Shown piece after piece: positions 26,835 through 35,478 of a DNA stretch of 64,000 nucleotides. The notes under the pieces are model-generated. The model worked only from the letters and a program-made list of their open reading frames with translations, had not been told where the DNA came from and did no database searches. The DNA is from JBDHBD01 sp039586095 (GTDB taxonomy: Bacteria; Gemmatimonadota; Gemmatimonadetes; Palauibacterales; Palauibacteraceae), in contig JBDHLB010000025.1 of the NCBI GenBank assembly GCA_039586095.1, forward strand, positions 1 to 64,000, in the 5' to 3' direction. Each line of letters begins with the position of its first letter. The first letter of the stretch is position 1. The position numbers and the translations under genes were made by a program.

Positions 26835-28108
26835 ACCCGGCTCCTTCGGAAGCGGTCGGTCCGCCGGCCGCTTCCGACCCGCCCCCTTCTTCCGACCCGC
26901 GACGCGCCATACGCGTTCTGCTGCTTCTGGCCGTCGCTGAACTCCTGGCGATGTCCCTCTGGTTCAGCGCCACCGCCGTCGTTCCCGAGCTGGTCGGCGC
27001 CTGGTCTCTCGATGCCGGTTCCGCCTCATGGCTCACGATGTCCGTTCAGCTGGGCTTCGTGACCGGTGCCGTGCTTTCCGCCGTCCTCACCCTGTCGGAC
27101 GTGTGGAGCCCGAGGTTGCTGGTGGCCGGGTCCGCCCTGGTCGGAGCCGCCGCGACGGCGTCGATCGCGGTGTGGTCGAACAGTCTGTGGAGCGCGATCC
27201 CGCTCCGCTTCGTCACGGGCGTGGCGCTGGCCGGCGTCTACCCGCCGGGAATGAAGATCATGGCCGGCTGGTTCCGGCAGCGCCGGGGGACGGCGATCGG
27301 GATTCTGGTCGGTGCGCTCACCGTCGGCTCGGCGTTGCCTCACCTGCTGCGCGCGGTCGGCGGAATCGGCGAGTGGCGCACCGTGCTGTTTCTGGCGTCC
27401 GGTCTGTCGGTCATCGGCGCGCTCATCGCCGTCTTCGGAGTCGAGGAAGGACCGTACCAGGCCCCCTCCGCCCCGTTCGACCCGGGCGCGATCCGACGCA
27501 TCCTGCGCGACCGTGCGACAATGCTCGCCAATGGGGGCTATTTCGGGCACATGTGGGAGCTGTACGCCGTGTGGGCCTGGGCGCCGGCCTTCGTCGCGGC
27601 CAGCTTTCGGGCCGATGGTCAGCCCGGCTCGACCCCTACCCTGGCCGGTCTCGTCGCTTTCGGGACGATCGCGATCGGCGGGCTCGGGGCCTGGGTGGCG
27701 GGTCTGGCGGCCGATCGCGTGGGACGCACCCGCGTGACGAGCCTCAGCATGGTGATCAGCGGGCTCTGCTGTCTGACCGCGGGTCTCGTCTTCGGTGCAT
27801 CGCCCTGGCTGGTGGCCCTGTTCAGCCTCGTGTGGGGCTTCGCGGTCGTCGCCGATTCGGCGCAGTTCTCCACCTGCGTGACCGAGCTGGCGGAGCAGAG
27901 CTACGTGGGCACGGCACTCACCCTCCAGACCGCGATCGGATTCCTTCTGACGGCCGTCACGATTCGGCTGGTTCCGGTGTGGGAAGCGGCCTGGGGCTGG
28001 CAGTGGGCCTTCGTGCCGCTCGCCCTTGGCCCGGCGTTGGGCACGCTCTCCATGTGGATGCTGAAGCGCCGGCCCGAGGCCGCTCGCCTTGCCGGCGGGC
28101 GAGGCTGA
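26831..28108 (+). CDS. MFS transporter, probable CTG start on acs stop
   Basis: A major-facilitator carrier of about 425 aa with 12 predicted helices. The first standard start is ATG at 26951, but it lies inside transmembrane helix 1: the family-typical helix reads VLLLLAVAELLAMSLWFSAT and half of it is upstream of that ATG. The frame is open back to 26738 with no ATG, GTG or TTG. The only near-cognate codon at a natural place is CTG 26831, which overlaps the acs TGA as CTGA. GMKIMAGWFRQRRGTAIG is the loop 2-3 motif. Other options are a sequencing error or a shorter protein. Substrate unknown; cotranscription with acs hints at a carboxylate. Confidence 0.82.
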   Translation: MNPAPSEAVGPPAASDPPPSSDPRRAIRVLLLLAVAELLAMSLWFSATAVVPELVGAWSLDAGSASWLTMSVQLGFVTGAVLSAVLTLSDVWSPRLLVAGSALVGAAATASIAVWSNSLWSAIPLRFVTGVALAGVYPPGMKIMAGWFRQRRGTAIGILVGALTVGSALPHLLRAVGGIGEWRTVLFLASGLSVIGALIAVFGVEEGPYQAPSAPFDPGAIRRILRDRATMLANGGYFGHMWELYAVWAWAPAFVAASFRADGQPGSTPTLAGLVAFGTIAIGGLGAWVAGLAADRVGRTRVTSLSMVISGLCCLTAGLVFGASPWLVALFSLVWGFAVVADSAQFSTCVTELAEQSYVGTALTLQTAIGFLLTAVTIRLVPVWEAAWGWQWAFVPLALGPALGTLSMWMLKRRPEAARLAGGRG

Positions 28109-28251
28109 CCGGCTTCCAAGACCATCTGGCGGGCGCTGTGAACGTCCCTTCATCTTGTGAGGTGCGCCTTTAGCCTCTGCGCAACGCACCAGGCAGATCG
28201 TGGATACCGGTACGACCTCCCATGACGTGCCAGGAAGGACGCTGCCACCAC

Positions 28252-29031
28252 ATGCGAGCCACCACAGTCTTCGCAGCCGTGTCGATGCCGTCGATGCTCG
28301 TTCCTCCGGTTGCGTGTGCCCCACGCGACGCGGTCCCCGCCGCGTCTTCACAGACGGAGCAAGCCGGCTCCTCGCAGGAGGCGCCGGACCAGGCTCTCAA
28401 CACGCTGAGCGAGGAAGAACAGAAGGCCGGTTTCCGCCTCCTGTTCGATGGTGAGACCCTGGCCGAGTGGCGAGGTTATCAGCGCGACGATGTGCCCGCC
28501 GGCTGGCGTGTCGAGGACGGCACGATCCACTTCGCGCCCGGCGTCGAGGGAGGCGACATCATCACGCGAGACCAGTACGGCGACTTCGAGTTGAGGCTCC
28601 AGTGGAAGATCTCGGAGCGAGGGAACAGCGGGATCATGTTCCGGGTGAGCGAGGACACCAGGGACACTTACAGGAGTGGGCCGGAGATGCAGGTGCTCGA
28701 TGACTCCGGGCATGCCGACGGCCGCGACCCCAAGACGTCGGCCGGCTCGAACTACGGCCTGCACGCCCCTTACGTGGCCACCGTACGCGCAGCCGGCGAG
28801 TGGAACGACGTCCGGATCTTGGTGGATGACAGCCACGTCGAGCACTGGCTCAACGGCACTCGGGTCGTCGAGTACGAGCTGTGGTCGGAGGAGTGGGAGA
28901 GCCTCGTAGCCGGTACGAAGTTCGCCCAGTGGCCAACCTACGGTCGCAACCGGGCAGGCTATATCGCGCTTCAGGATCACGGCGACGACGTATGGTATCG
29001 CAACCTGCGGATCCTGCCGCTGAACCGGTGA
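28252..29031 (+). CDS. DUF1080 (3-keto-disaccharide hydrolase-like) lipoprotein
   Basis: A 259-aa secreted protein with a signal ending in a lipobox (PVAC at about residue 22). The DUF1080 jelly-roll begins GFRLLFDGETLAEWRGY and carries the family signatures GDIITRDQYGDFELRLQWK, GNSGIMFRV and the GPEMQVLDD strand, then IALQDHGDDVWYRNLRI at the end. Family members include 3-keto-glycoside hydrolases and concanavalin-like sugar-binding domains. ATG at 28252 is chosen because AGGAAGGA lies upstream and the signal peptide then has normal length; an in-frame ATG lies at 28222. Its stop overlaps the exonuclease start (GTGA). Confidence 0.87.
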   Translation: MRATTVFAAVSMPSMLVPPVACAPRDAVPAASSQTEQAGSSQEAPDQALNTLSEEEQKAGFRLLFDGETLAEWRGYQRDDVPAGWRVEDGTIHFAPGVEGGDIITRDQYGDFELRLQWKISERGNSGIMFRVSEDTRDTYRSGPEMQVLDDSGHADGRDPKTSAGSNYGLHAPYVATVRAAGEWNDVRILVDDSHVEHWLNGTRVVEYELWSEEWESLVAGTKFAQWPTYGRNRAGYIALQDHGDDVWYRNLRILPLNR

Positions 29032-29927
29032 GGGTTCACCTGCTGGACGGCACCTACGAGCTCTTCCGCCATTATTTCGGGGTCCCCAGTCACGTCAACC
29101 GTAAGGGCCAGGAGGTTGCGGCGGCCCGTGCCGTGGTCGCTTCCGTCCTGTCCATGTTCGCCGATGGCGCGACCCATCTCGCTGTCGTCACCGATCACGT
29201 GATCGAGTCGTTCCGCAACGCGCTGTGGGAGGGTTACAAGGACGGGTCCGGGGTCGAACCTGCGCTCCTCTCGCAGTTCGGGCTGCTCGAGGACGCCCTG
29301 CGCGCCGCGGGGGTCACCGTGTGGGCGATGGCCGAATTCGAGGCGGACGACGGTCTGGCCGCAGGAGCCGAGATGGCCTCCCGCGATCCGCGTGTCGAGC
29401 AGGTCCTGATCTGCACCCCCGACAAGGACCTCGCGCAGTGTGTCGTCGGCGCGCGTGTCGTGCAGTTCGATCGGCGGGCCCGCAAGCTCACCGACGAACA
29501 GGGCGTATGGGAGAAGTTCGGCGTCGCACCCCGTTCGATCCCCGACTATCTGGCACTGGTCGGCGATTCGGCGGACGGGATCCCCGGCGTTCCGGGCTGG
29601 GGGGCCAAGTCCTCCTCCACCGTATTGGCCCGGTACGGTCACCTCGAGGAGATTCCCGAGCACACGAGAGAGTGGGAGGTCCAGGTGCGCGGCGCTGAAC
29701 GGCTCGCCGGCTCCCTCAGTGAGCACTTCGACCTCGCGCTCCTGTTTCGCCGACTCGCCACGCTGGTCCGTGAGGCGCCGGTGAGCGAATCGGTGGACGA
29801 GCTTCGGTGGACCGGTCCCGCGCCGGAGTTCGGCGACGTATTCTCCGTGCTGGAGGCGCCGGAGCTCGTCGAGCGGGCGGCGCAGGTAGCGAGAGCCGAA
29901 AGACCTGTGATGGAGGGACCAGAGTGA
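29028..29927 (+). CDS. 5'-3' exonuclease / flap endonuclease-like protein
   Basis: A 299-aa FEN-family nuclease resembling the N-terminal nuclease of DNA polymerase I. The acidic metal ligands are visible in VHLLDGTYELF, VVTDHVIESF, AEFEADDGLAAG, CTPDKDLAQ and VGDSADGIPGVPGWGAKSS; the last is the start of the helix-3-turn-helix DNA-binding region. Start GTG overlaps the DUF1080 stop as GTGA, and its own stop overlaps the MFS start as GTGA. It should remove RNA primers or 5' flaps, and probably works beside polA. Its position inside an apparent carbohydrate-uptake operon is odd. Confidence 0.9.
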   Translation: MRVHLLDGTYELFRHYFGVPSHVNRKGQEVAAARAVVASVLSMFADGATHLAVVTDHVIESFRNALWEGYKDGSGVEPALLSQFGLLEDALRAAGVTVWAMAEFEADDGLAAGAEMASRDPRVEQVLICTPDKDLAQCVVGARVVQFDRRARKLTDEQGVWEKFGVAPRSIPDYLALVGDSADGIPGVPGWGAKSSSTVLARYGHLEEIPEHTREWEVQVRGAERLAGSLSEHFDLALLFRRLATLVREAPVSESVDELRWTGPAPEFGDVFSVLEAPELVERAAQVARAERPVMEGPE

Positions 29928-31420
29928 CGGCTCAACGGAAACCCGACGAGATTCACGCCGGCCGTCTGTTCTTCGCGAGCTGCGTGGCGCTGGTAGCGAC
30001 GTCCGTCGCCTTCGCCGTGGTCGGCGCGATCATGCTCACCCTGAAGCGGGAGTTCCTCCTCACGAACCTCGAAGTGGGGTGGATCGGCGGGGCCGCGCTG
30101 TGGGGGTTCGCCGTGTCGCAGCTCATCTTCTCGCCGCTTTGCGACACGCTCGGGATGCGGCGGCTCCTGCGCCTCGCCTTCCTGTGCCATCTGGCGGGCG
30201 CGAGCGTGATGATCTTCGCCACGGGCTTCTGGATGCTCTTCCTGGGAGCGCTGGGCATCTCACTCGGAAACGGTTTGGTCGAGGCGGCCTGCAACCCGCT
30301 CGTCGCCACCCTGTACCCGGAGAACAAGACGGTCAAGCTGAATCAGTTCCACGTCTGGTTCCCCGGCGGCATCGTAATCGGTGGCGTAGCGGCGTACCTG
30401 CTCGATCAGGCGGGCTTCGGGGCGTGGCAGCTCAAGCTAGGACTCATTCTCGTGCCGACTCTGCTGTACGGCGTCCTGATGCTCCGGGAACAGTTCCCCG
30501 CCACGGAAGGCGTGCAGGCCGGTGTGAGCATGGGCGAGATGTTCAAGGCGGCCTTCACGACTCCCCTCATGCTGCTCATGCTGTTCTGCATGATGATCAC
30601 CGCCTCGACCGAGCTCGGACCGAATCGTTGGGTACCCGCGGTTCTGGAGGCTGGCGGCATCCCGGGCATCCTGGTTCTCGCCTGGATCAACGGCCTCATG
30701 GCGATCCTGCGGTACAAGGCTGGATTCGCGGTCCACCGTCTCTCGCCGACCGGTGTCCTATTCACCTCGGCCATTATCGCCCTGTTCGGCCTGTGGTGGC
30801 TCAGCTATGCGGAGACCACCGCGGTGGCGTTCGCCTCGGCTACCGTTTTCGCGATCGGCATTTGCTATTTCTGGCCGACGATGCTCGGCTTCGTTTCGGA
30901 GAGGATCCCGAAGAGCGGGGCGCTCGGGCTGGGTCTGATGGGCGCCGTGGGCATGGCCACTGTGGGCCTGATCACAGCACCGACCATGGGGCGAATCGCG
31001 GACGAGGAGGGGCACGCGCGGCTCCCGGTCGTCGAGACGGCCGTGCTCTTCGAAGAGGTGGCTCAGCAATTCTCGGCTGTGGCGGTCCGGAGCGAGGAGG
31101 CGCGCCGGGATATCGAGGCCGCAGTGGAAGCCGCCGAAGCGGTCGTCGCGCACTTCGAGCGTGAAGGAGTCCTTCCGGAGGCCACGACCGCGAACGCGCT
31201 GCGAGCCATCGTCGACAGCGGAGTCGAGTCGGAGCTCGTCGGGCGTGCACAGGCGATCCTCGGCCCCGCGGACAATTACGGAGGACGGCGTTCGTTCCGC
31301 GCGATCCTCCCCTTCACCGCCCTGCTGATCCTGATCTTCGGATGGCTGTACTGGCGCGATCGCCGGGCCGGCGGCTACCGGGCGGAGCGCCTGCGGCCGC
31401 TCGAAGAGGCGGTCACCTGA
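29924..31420 (+). CDS. MFS sugar-type permease with long C-terminal loop
   Basis: A 498-aa major-facilitator protein with 12 predicted helices. The N-terminal half has LEVGWIGGAALWGFAVSQLI and GNGLVEAACNPLVATLYPEN, the latter typical of the FHS/fucose-permease-like group. The Gly-Pro pattern FHVWFPGGIVIGG is seen in helix 5. Between helices 11 and 12 there is an unusual hydrophilic insertion of about 110 residues, rich in Glu and Ala (about residues 365-470), before the last helix LPFTALLILIFGWLYW. GTG start with GGAGGGAC upstream, overlapping the exonuclease stop. It probably imports a sugar or oligosaccharide; substrate unknown. Confidence 0.88.
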   Translation: MTAQRKPDEIHAGRLFFASCVALVATSVAFAVVGAIMLTLKREFLLTNLEVGWIGGAALWGFAVSQLIFSPLCDTLGMRRLLRLAFLCHLAGASVMIFATGFWMLFLGALGISLGNGLVEAACNPLVATLYPENKTVKLNQFHVWFPGGIVIGGVAAYLLDQAGFGAWQLKLGLILVPTLLYGVLMLREQFPATEGVQAGVSMGEMFKAAFTTPLMLLMLFCMMITASTELGPNRWVPAVLEAGGIPGILVLAWINGLMAILRYKAGFAVHRLSPTGVLFTSAIIALFGLWWLSYAETTAVAFASATVFAIGICYFWPTMLGFVSERIPKSGALGLGLMGAVGMATVGLITAPTMGRIADEEGHARLPVVETAVLFEEVAQQFSAVAVRSEEARRDIEAAVEAAEAVVAHFEREGVLPEATTANALRAIVDSGVESELVGRAQAILGPADNYGGRRSFRAILPFTALLILIFGWLYWRDRRAGGYRAERLRPLEEAVT

Positions 31421-31470
31421 TGGCGATAGGGGCGTCCCCCGCGAAGGACCGAGGAGACGAGAAGAAGAAC

Positions 31471-32903
31471 ATGTCGATTCGCCGCGGCAAACGGTATTGC
31501 GCGAGCTCTGCTCTGAGCGCTCGGGTCACTCTGGTCACGGTTCTCGCCCTCTGGGGGTGTACAGTCTCGCGGTCCAGGGACCAGGAGTCGCCGCCGACTC
31601 TGCTTTTGCACGAGTGCCGTGTGTTGACGATGACGGAGCCGCGCGTCCGACCGGAGACCTCCGTACTTCTCGCCGGGGATAAGATCGCGAGGGTCGGGCA
31701 GAGCGACAGCTTTCGTCCAGCGGATGCGGACTCCGTAATTTACTGTCAGGGGCGGACGATCATGCCAGGGCTTGTCGACGCCNNNNNNNNNNNNNNNNNN
31801 NNNNNNNNNNNNNNNNNNNNNNNNNNNNNNNNAGCTTCTGCTCCACCTCAGGCATGGCGTTACCACTGTCTTCAACCTCGGCGGGGACTACATCGACCTG
31901 TTCGCGGACGAGCGCGTATCGGTCATGGAGCTTCGGTCGGCCGTCGAATCAGGGGCAATCCCCGGCCCCACCATCTATTCGACCGGGACATCGCTGGATG
32001 GCACGCCGGCGACAGGACCCTTTCAGCGTGCGCTGGGCAGCCCCGGTGAAGCCTCGCAGGCGGTTCGCGAGCAGGCGACAGCCGGATACGATTTCATCAA
32101 AGTATACGACGCGATGTCGGCCGAGCTTCTTGCTGCGGTCGTCGCCGCGGCGGATTCCGCGGGGCTTCCGGTCTTCGGTCACGTACCCGACTCCGTGGGT
32201 GCCATCGGGGCCTTGGAATCGGGAATCGACGTGATCACGCATGCCGAGGAATTCTGGCAGTACTTCTCCGACGCACCCGAACAGTCGGAGTTGGCCGCGC
32301 TGGCCGAGGTGATCGCACAATCCGGCGTCTGGGTGATCCCGAACACCGCGTTCATACGGCGGCTCGTGCTCCAGCTTCAAAACCTCGAGGCGCAGCTGGC
32401 CCGTCCCGATGTGCGCCACCTGCACCCGCGCGTTCGCGTATGGTGGGACCCGCAGTACAACTACTACGTCAACCGCGACGATCCTGAGAACTTCGAGCGG
32501 GCGATGGCGCGCCGCTACGAATGGCTCATCCCGTTCGTCACCGAGCTCCACGAGGCAGGCGTGCCCCTGCTGGCCGGAAGCGACGCTCCGGTCCCCGTCG
32601 CGCTACCGGGCTTCGGCCTTGATCGAAGAGGTCGAGGAGCTCGTGAAGGCAGGACTGGCGCCTTACGAGGCCCTCAAAGCGGCCACATCGAATCCCGCTG
32701 ACCTTCTTGGTGAGGGCGGCGATCCGTCGTTCGGCAGGCTCCAGCCGGGCGCGAGGGCCGATCTGCTCATGCTTGCCGAGGATCCGCTGGCGTCGGTGAG
32801 CGCACTCCGGAGCATGGACGGGGCGCTGGTTCGCGGCCGCTGGCTCGGCCGAGATGAGCTCGACCAAATGCTTGAGGCCGCCACTCGTTCCTTCGCACGC
32901 TGA
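31471..32903 (+). pseudogene. Amidohydrolase lipoprotein, split by gap and frameshift
   Basis: An amidohydrolase of the imidazolonepropionase/prolidase-like group with a lipoprotein signal (ALWGC, residue about 32). The first part ends with the strand GRTIMPGLVDA, which should lead into the metal-binding HxH; that motif falls in the 50-N gap. After the gap come LLHLRHGVTTVFNLGG, the carboxylated-Lys region GYDFIKVYDAMS, PVFGHVPDS and AGVPLLAGSDAPVPV (the metal Asp). A surplus G at 32615 shifts the frame; the C-terminus continues as EEVEELVKAGLAPYEALKAA and ends at 32903. The gene may be intact in the organism. ATG at 31471 fits the signal; an earlier ATG at 31420 overlaps the MFS stop. Confidence 0.82.
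31783..31832. other. Assembly gap of 50 N
   Basis: Fifty undetermined bases inside the amidohydrolase gene. The length is probably a placeholder. It shows the window is a scaffold and that the true distance between 31782 and 31833 is unknown. Confidence 0.99.
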
Positions 32904-32948
32904 TGCTCGCCGGTTGAGTAGAGCGACCTGGACCGTATCGTGCGCTCC

Positions 32949-33518
32949 ATGATTTCCTTCACCTCCGACCGCGAGAAGCGCCTTTGGCTGTGGGCGCTGG
33001 TCGTCGTGGCGGCCATCTACTCCACCCTAGGGCTGGCGGGGACGCTGGCTGCGGAGCTGCGAGAGCGCAACCTACTGGGGACCTCGTTCTTCGCTGGCTT
33101 TGTTCTCGTTATCGTGGCCATCGTCGGAAGTGGTCTGAAGAGGCGGCCCGGGCGACGCGAGATTTGGGTGGGGCTCGGCGTAGCGGCCGTCTACGGGATG
33201 GTGTTGATCCGAATGTTCGTCACACCGGAAGAGCGGACCCACCTGTTCGAGTACGGCTTGGTGGCCGTCCTCATCCACCAGGCGCTGACCGAGCGCCGAA
33301 ATGACGGCCGATGGGTCCCCGTACCGGCGGTCCTTGCCTCGGCTGCGACTGCGCTGTTGGGCTTTGTCGACGAGGGGATCCAGTGGGTCCTGCCCAGCCG
33401 TACCTACGACATCCGCGACGTCGGCTTCAACGCCCTTGCCGGCTTTATGGCGGTCGGGGCGAGTCTGGCTCTGGCACGCGCGCGACGCTGGGATCGTATC
33501 ACACGGCGCTTCGGGTAG
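32949..33518 (+). CDS. VanZ-like membrane protein
   Basis: A 189-aa protein with about five transmembrane helices. The VanZ-type signature appears in the C-terminal half: HLFEYGLVAVLIHQAL, FVDEGIQWVLPSRTYDIRDV and GFNALAGFMAVGASL, including the EGIQ and RxxDxxDxxxN-like residues. VanZ proteins modify resistance to glycopeptides, but most homologues have no known role. ATG at 32949 follows a possible promoter TTGAGT-N16-TATCGT at 32914-32941, which would place the transcript start almost at the ATG, so the mRNA may be leaderless. The last 20 bp overlap the convergent membrane-protein gene. Confidence 0.85.
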   Translation: MISFTSDREKRLWLWALVVVAAIYSTLGLAGTLAAELRERNLLGTSFFAGFVLVIVAIVGSGLKRRPGRREIWVGLGVAAVYGMVLIRMFVTPEERTHLFEYGLVAVLIHQALTERRNDGRWVPVPAVLASAATALLGFVDEGIQWVLPSRTYDIRDVGFNALAGFMAVGASLALARARRWDRITRRFG

Positions 33519-34353
33519 CGGCGAGCCTTTCATACGCGAGTGCGCCCAAGAACACACCTACCGCACCGATAAGACCGACGAGCAATCCCACCGACAGAGC
33601 GCCAGCGACGTCCATGATTGGGATAAACAGGTGAAACCACGTCCAGCTGTGGCCAAAGACACCGAAGGCAAAGAAGGCAGTCCGCGCCCAGGCGCTTTCG
33701 AAAGGCAGCCCGGCGTGGAGAGCCACATACATCCCTCCCACCCAGATTCCTAGCGCTGCGAGCAGCGCGAACTGCCGCGGTGTGGTCGGAACGAACAACA
33801 GAGGTGACGCCGGCGCGCCAGGGTCGGCGAAGAACGTGGCTCCCAACGCGTGAACCACCAAGAATCCGATGGCTACGAGAAAGATAGCCAGCCAAGGCTT
33901 CGACATCTTGTGCTCCGACTCTGGCACATCGCGTCCCACCGCCCAACCGATGAGCCATCCACCGACACCCAACGGAAGGGCATCTGCGACGCTGTTCAGG
34001 AGCTCCGCGCGAAGTGTCGTCCCCAGGAACGCCCAGCCGCCGAGGAAGCCGAATGACCAGATGACACCGAGCACCGTTCCGAATGCCAATCCCTTGACGG
34101 CGCCACGCCCCGGCCAGCGTTCCTGCACGGGCTTGAAGAACACCGCCATGAGGACGAGTGCCATCAGACCGTAGACGAACATCGCGGCTTTGCGTAGCCC
34201 GGAGGTCAGGACCCAGCTGGGCTCGAGCACGCGCGTAATGCTTTCAGGCGGATAGTAGTCGAGGGTTGGGAAGCTGAGCCGAATGAGTCCCCAACCGACC
34301 ATCGTCACGATGATCGCAGCGCCGGCACGCGCGACGTCCCTACTGCTCCACAT
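33499..34353 (-). CDS. Unknown eight-helix membrane protein
   Basis: A 284-aa protein with about eight hydrophobic helices, beginning WSSRDVARAGAAIIVTMVGW. Conserved-looking features are the paired Gly-rich helices GLAFGTVLGVIWSFGFLGGW and PLGVGGWLIGWAVGRDV. I do not recognise a family. ATG at 34353 gives a 14-bp overlap with the upstream NTF2-like gene and has GGAAGGG before it; an ATG at 34404 would extend it into that gene. The end overlaps the convergent VanZ gene by 20 bp. It is the last gene of a minus-strand run that begins at the dioxygenase. Confidence 0.7.
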   Translation of the reverse strand: MWSSRDVARAGAAIIVTMVGWGLIRLSFPTLDYYPPESITRVLEPSWVLTSGLRKAAMFVYGLMALVLMAVFFKPVQERWPGRGAVKGLAFGTVLGVIWSFGFLGGWAFLGTTLRAELLNSVADALPLGVGGWLIGWAVGRDVPESEHKMSKPWLAIFLVAIGFLVVHALGATFFADPGAPASPLLFVPTTPRQFALLAALGIWVGGMYVALHAGLPFESAWARTAFFAFGVFGHSWTWFHLFIPIMDVAGALSVGLLVGLIGAVGVFLGALAYERLAATRSAV

Positions 34354-34852
34354 CGTTTCTCGACACCCTTCCAGATTCCAGCTGGCGATTGTACTCGGCT
34401 TCATCGAAATGGCCCTTCGATGCAGCGATCAGCCCGTCATCGCCCATCGTCCATGCCTCGAATCCGCTGATCCGAACCGCGTTACCGGTTCCCGCGGGGC
34501 CGGTGTCCGTTCCGGTGAAGGTCCAGTGGAACTGGACGGTGCTCTCTCTGGTGACCAGCGAATCCATCTCCACGACCATGTCGGGAAACGCCGTCATGAA
34601 GCTCTGTGCTACGGCGGTGATGGCCTCTCGCCCCACCGCCGGCTCGGCTTCATTGACCGTCAGCGAACCGTTCTCGTTGTGGAAGGAGGCCACGCTGGCG
34701 GCGTCCTGGCTCGACCACGCGGCCGCGTAGCGAATCCCGAACTCGCGCAATGTCTCGGCGTCCATCTCCGTTCCCCCCGGCGTGCACGCGGCAAGAAGCA
34801 GGGCTCCGAAAGCACCCAGTCGCACCGATCTCGGCAACCACTCGAGCTTCAT
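34340..34852 (-). CDS. NTF2/SnoaL-like (DUF4440-type) lipoprotein
   Basis: A 170-aa protein with a lipoprotein signal (LLLAACTPGG). The mature part has the cone-like NTF2 fold pattern: FGIRYAAAWSSQDAASVASF, NENGSLTVNEAEPAVGREAI, then AFPDMVVEMDSLV and FHWTFTGTDTGPAG, which is typical of SnoaL/DUF4440 steroid-isomerase-like proteins. Such domains act as enzymes or ligand binders, and the activity cannot be told here. It overlaps the downstream membrane-protein gene by 14 bp. ATG start. Confidence 0.82.
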   Translation of the reverse strand: MKLEWLPRSVRLGAFGALLLAACTPGGTEMDAETLREFGIRYAAAWSSQDAASVASFHNENGSLTVNEAEPAVGREAITAVAQSFMTAFPDMVVEMDSLVTRESTVQFHWTFTGTDTGPAGTGNAVRISGFEAWTMGDDGLIAASKGHFDEAEYNRQLESGRVSRNDVEQ

Positions 34853-34915
34853 GTCTCGCTCCTCAGTACGGTCCTGACCACAGTCCCGCCCTTCCCCGCT
34901 GGCCCCGATCCGCCA

Positions 34916-35299
34916 TCAGAACATCGTGTTGTCGTTGGCCGACTCCGCCGGGACGATCTGTAGCACGTCCCAGTGCTCGACGACTTTCCCTTCATCGTCC
35001 AGCCGAAAGATGTCGATCCCTGCGTAGTCGCGGTCTCCCGGCCATTCCTGGTGGCAGTGCAATACGACGTAGTTCCCCTCCGCGATTACTCGCTTGAAGT
35101 GGACGCGTTTCCCCGGGTACTCCCGGGCCATCCGGTCGAAGTACTTGATGAAGGCGTCCTTACCATCACCAACCTCGGGATTGTGCTGGATGTAGACGTC
35201 TCCGACGTACCGTTCGATCGCTTCCGCCGGCTTACACTGGTTGAACATCAGGTCGTAGAACGCCTGTACCGTAGCCTTGTTACGCTCCAGATCGCTCAT
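34916..35299 (-). CDS. SnoaL-like NTF2-fold protein (COG4922 type)
   Basis: A 127-aa cytoplasmic protein. NKATVQAFYDLMFNQCKP, the polar pocket strand YIQHNPEVGDGKDAFIKYF, and VLHCHQEWPGDRDYAGIDIF with EHWDVLQIVPA match the predicted SnoaL-like aldol-condensation family (COG4922). The His-Asn-Pro and Trp-Asp-Val blocks are hallmarks. ATG at 35299 is chosen because AGGAG lies 7 nt upstream; an ATG at 35317 would also be possible. Members are often found with catabolic or detoxification genes, and here it sits two genes after a dioxygenase and a NUDIX enzyme. Confidence 0.87.
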   Translation of the reverse strand: MSDLERNKATVQAFYDLMFNQCKPAEAIERYVGDVYIQHNPEVGDGKDAFIKYFDRMAREYPGKRVHFKRVIAEGNYVVLHCHQEWPGDRDYAGIDIFRLDDEGKVVEHWDVLQIVPAESANDNTMF

Positions 35300-35309
35300 C
35301 CCGGCGCTC

Positions 35310-35462
35310 CTAATCATGGAAGCTTTGCCCTCCTGATGCGCCTGATAGCAGCCAGCGCACTCGATCGAAAGACAGCGTGTAGTGAGCGATGACGAGCGCG
35401 ACCAGGATTCGGCCAAATACGTGTGCCCCCGTCGCGCCGGCTACGCGTCTCAGCCACATCTT
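35310..35462 (-). CDS. Possible 50-aa single-helix membrane protein
   Basis: A 50-aa frame starting ATG-Lys-Met-Trp with a hydrophobic stretch HVFGRILVALVIAHYTLSF and an Arg-rich N-terminus, so it could be a small inner-membrane protein. It lies between NUDIX and the SnoaL-like gene on the same strand, and its stop is 10 bp from the next start. No clear ribosome-binding site is seen. It may be chance sequence. Confidence 0.3.
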   Translation of the reverse strand, partial: KMWLRRVAGATGAHVFGRILVALVIAHYTLSFDRVRWLLSGASGGQSFHD

Positions 35463-35478
35463 CATTCGCGCATAGGAG

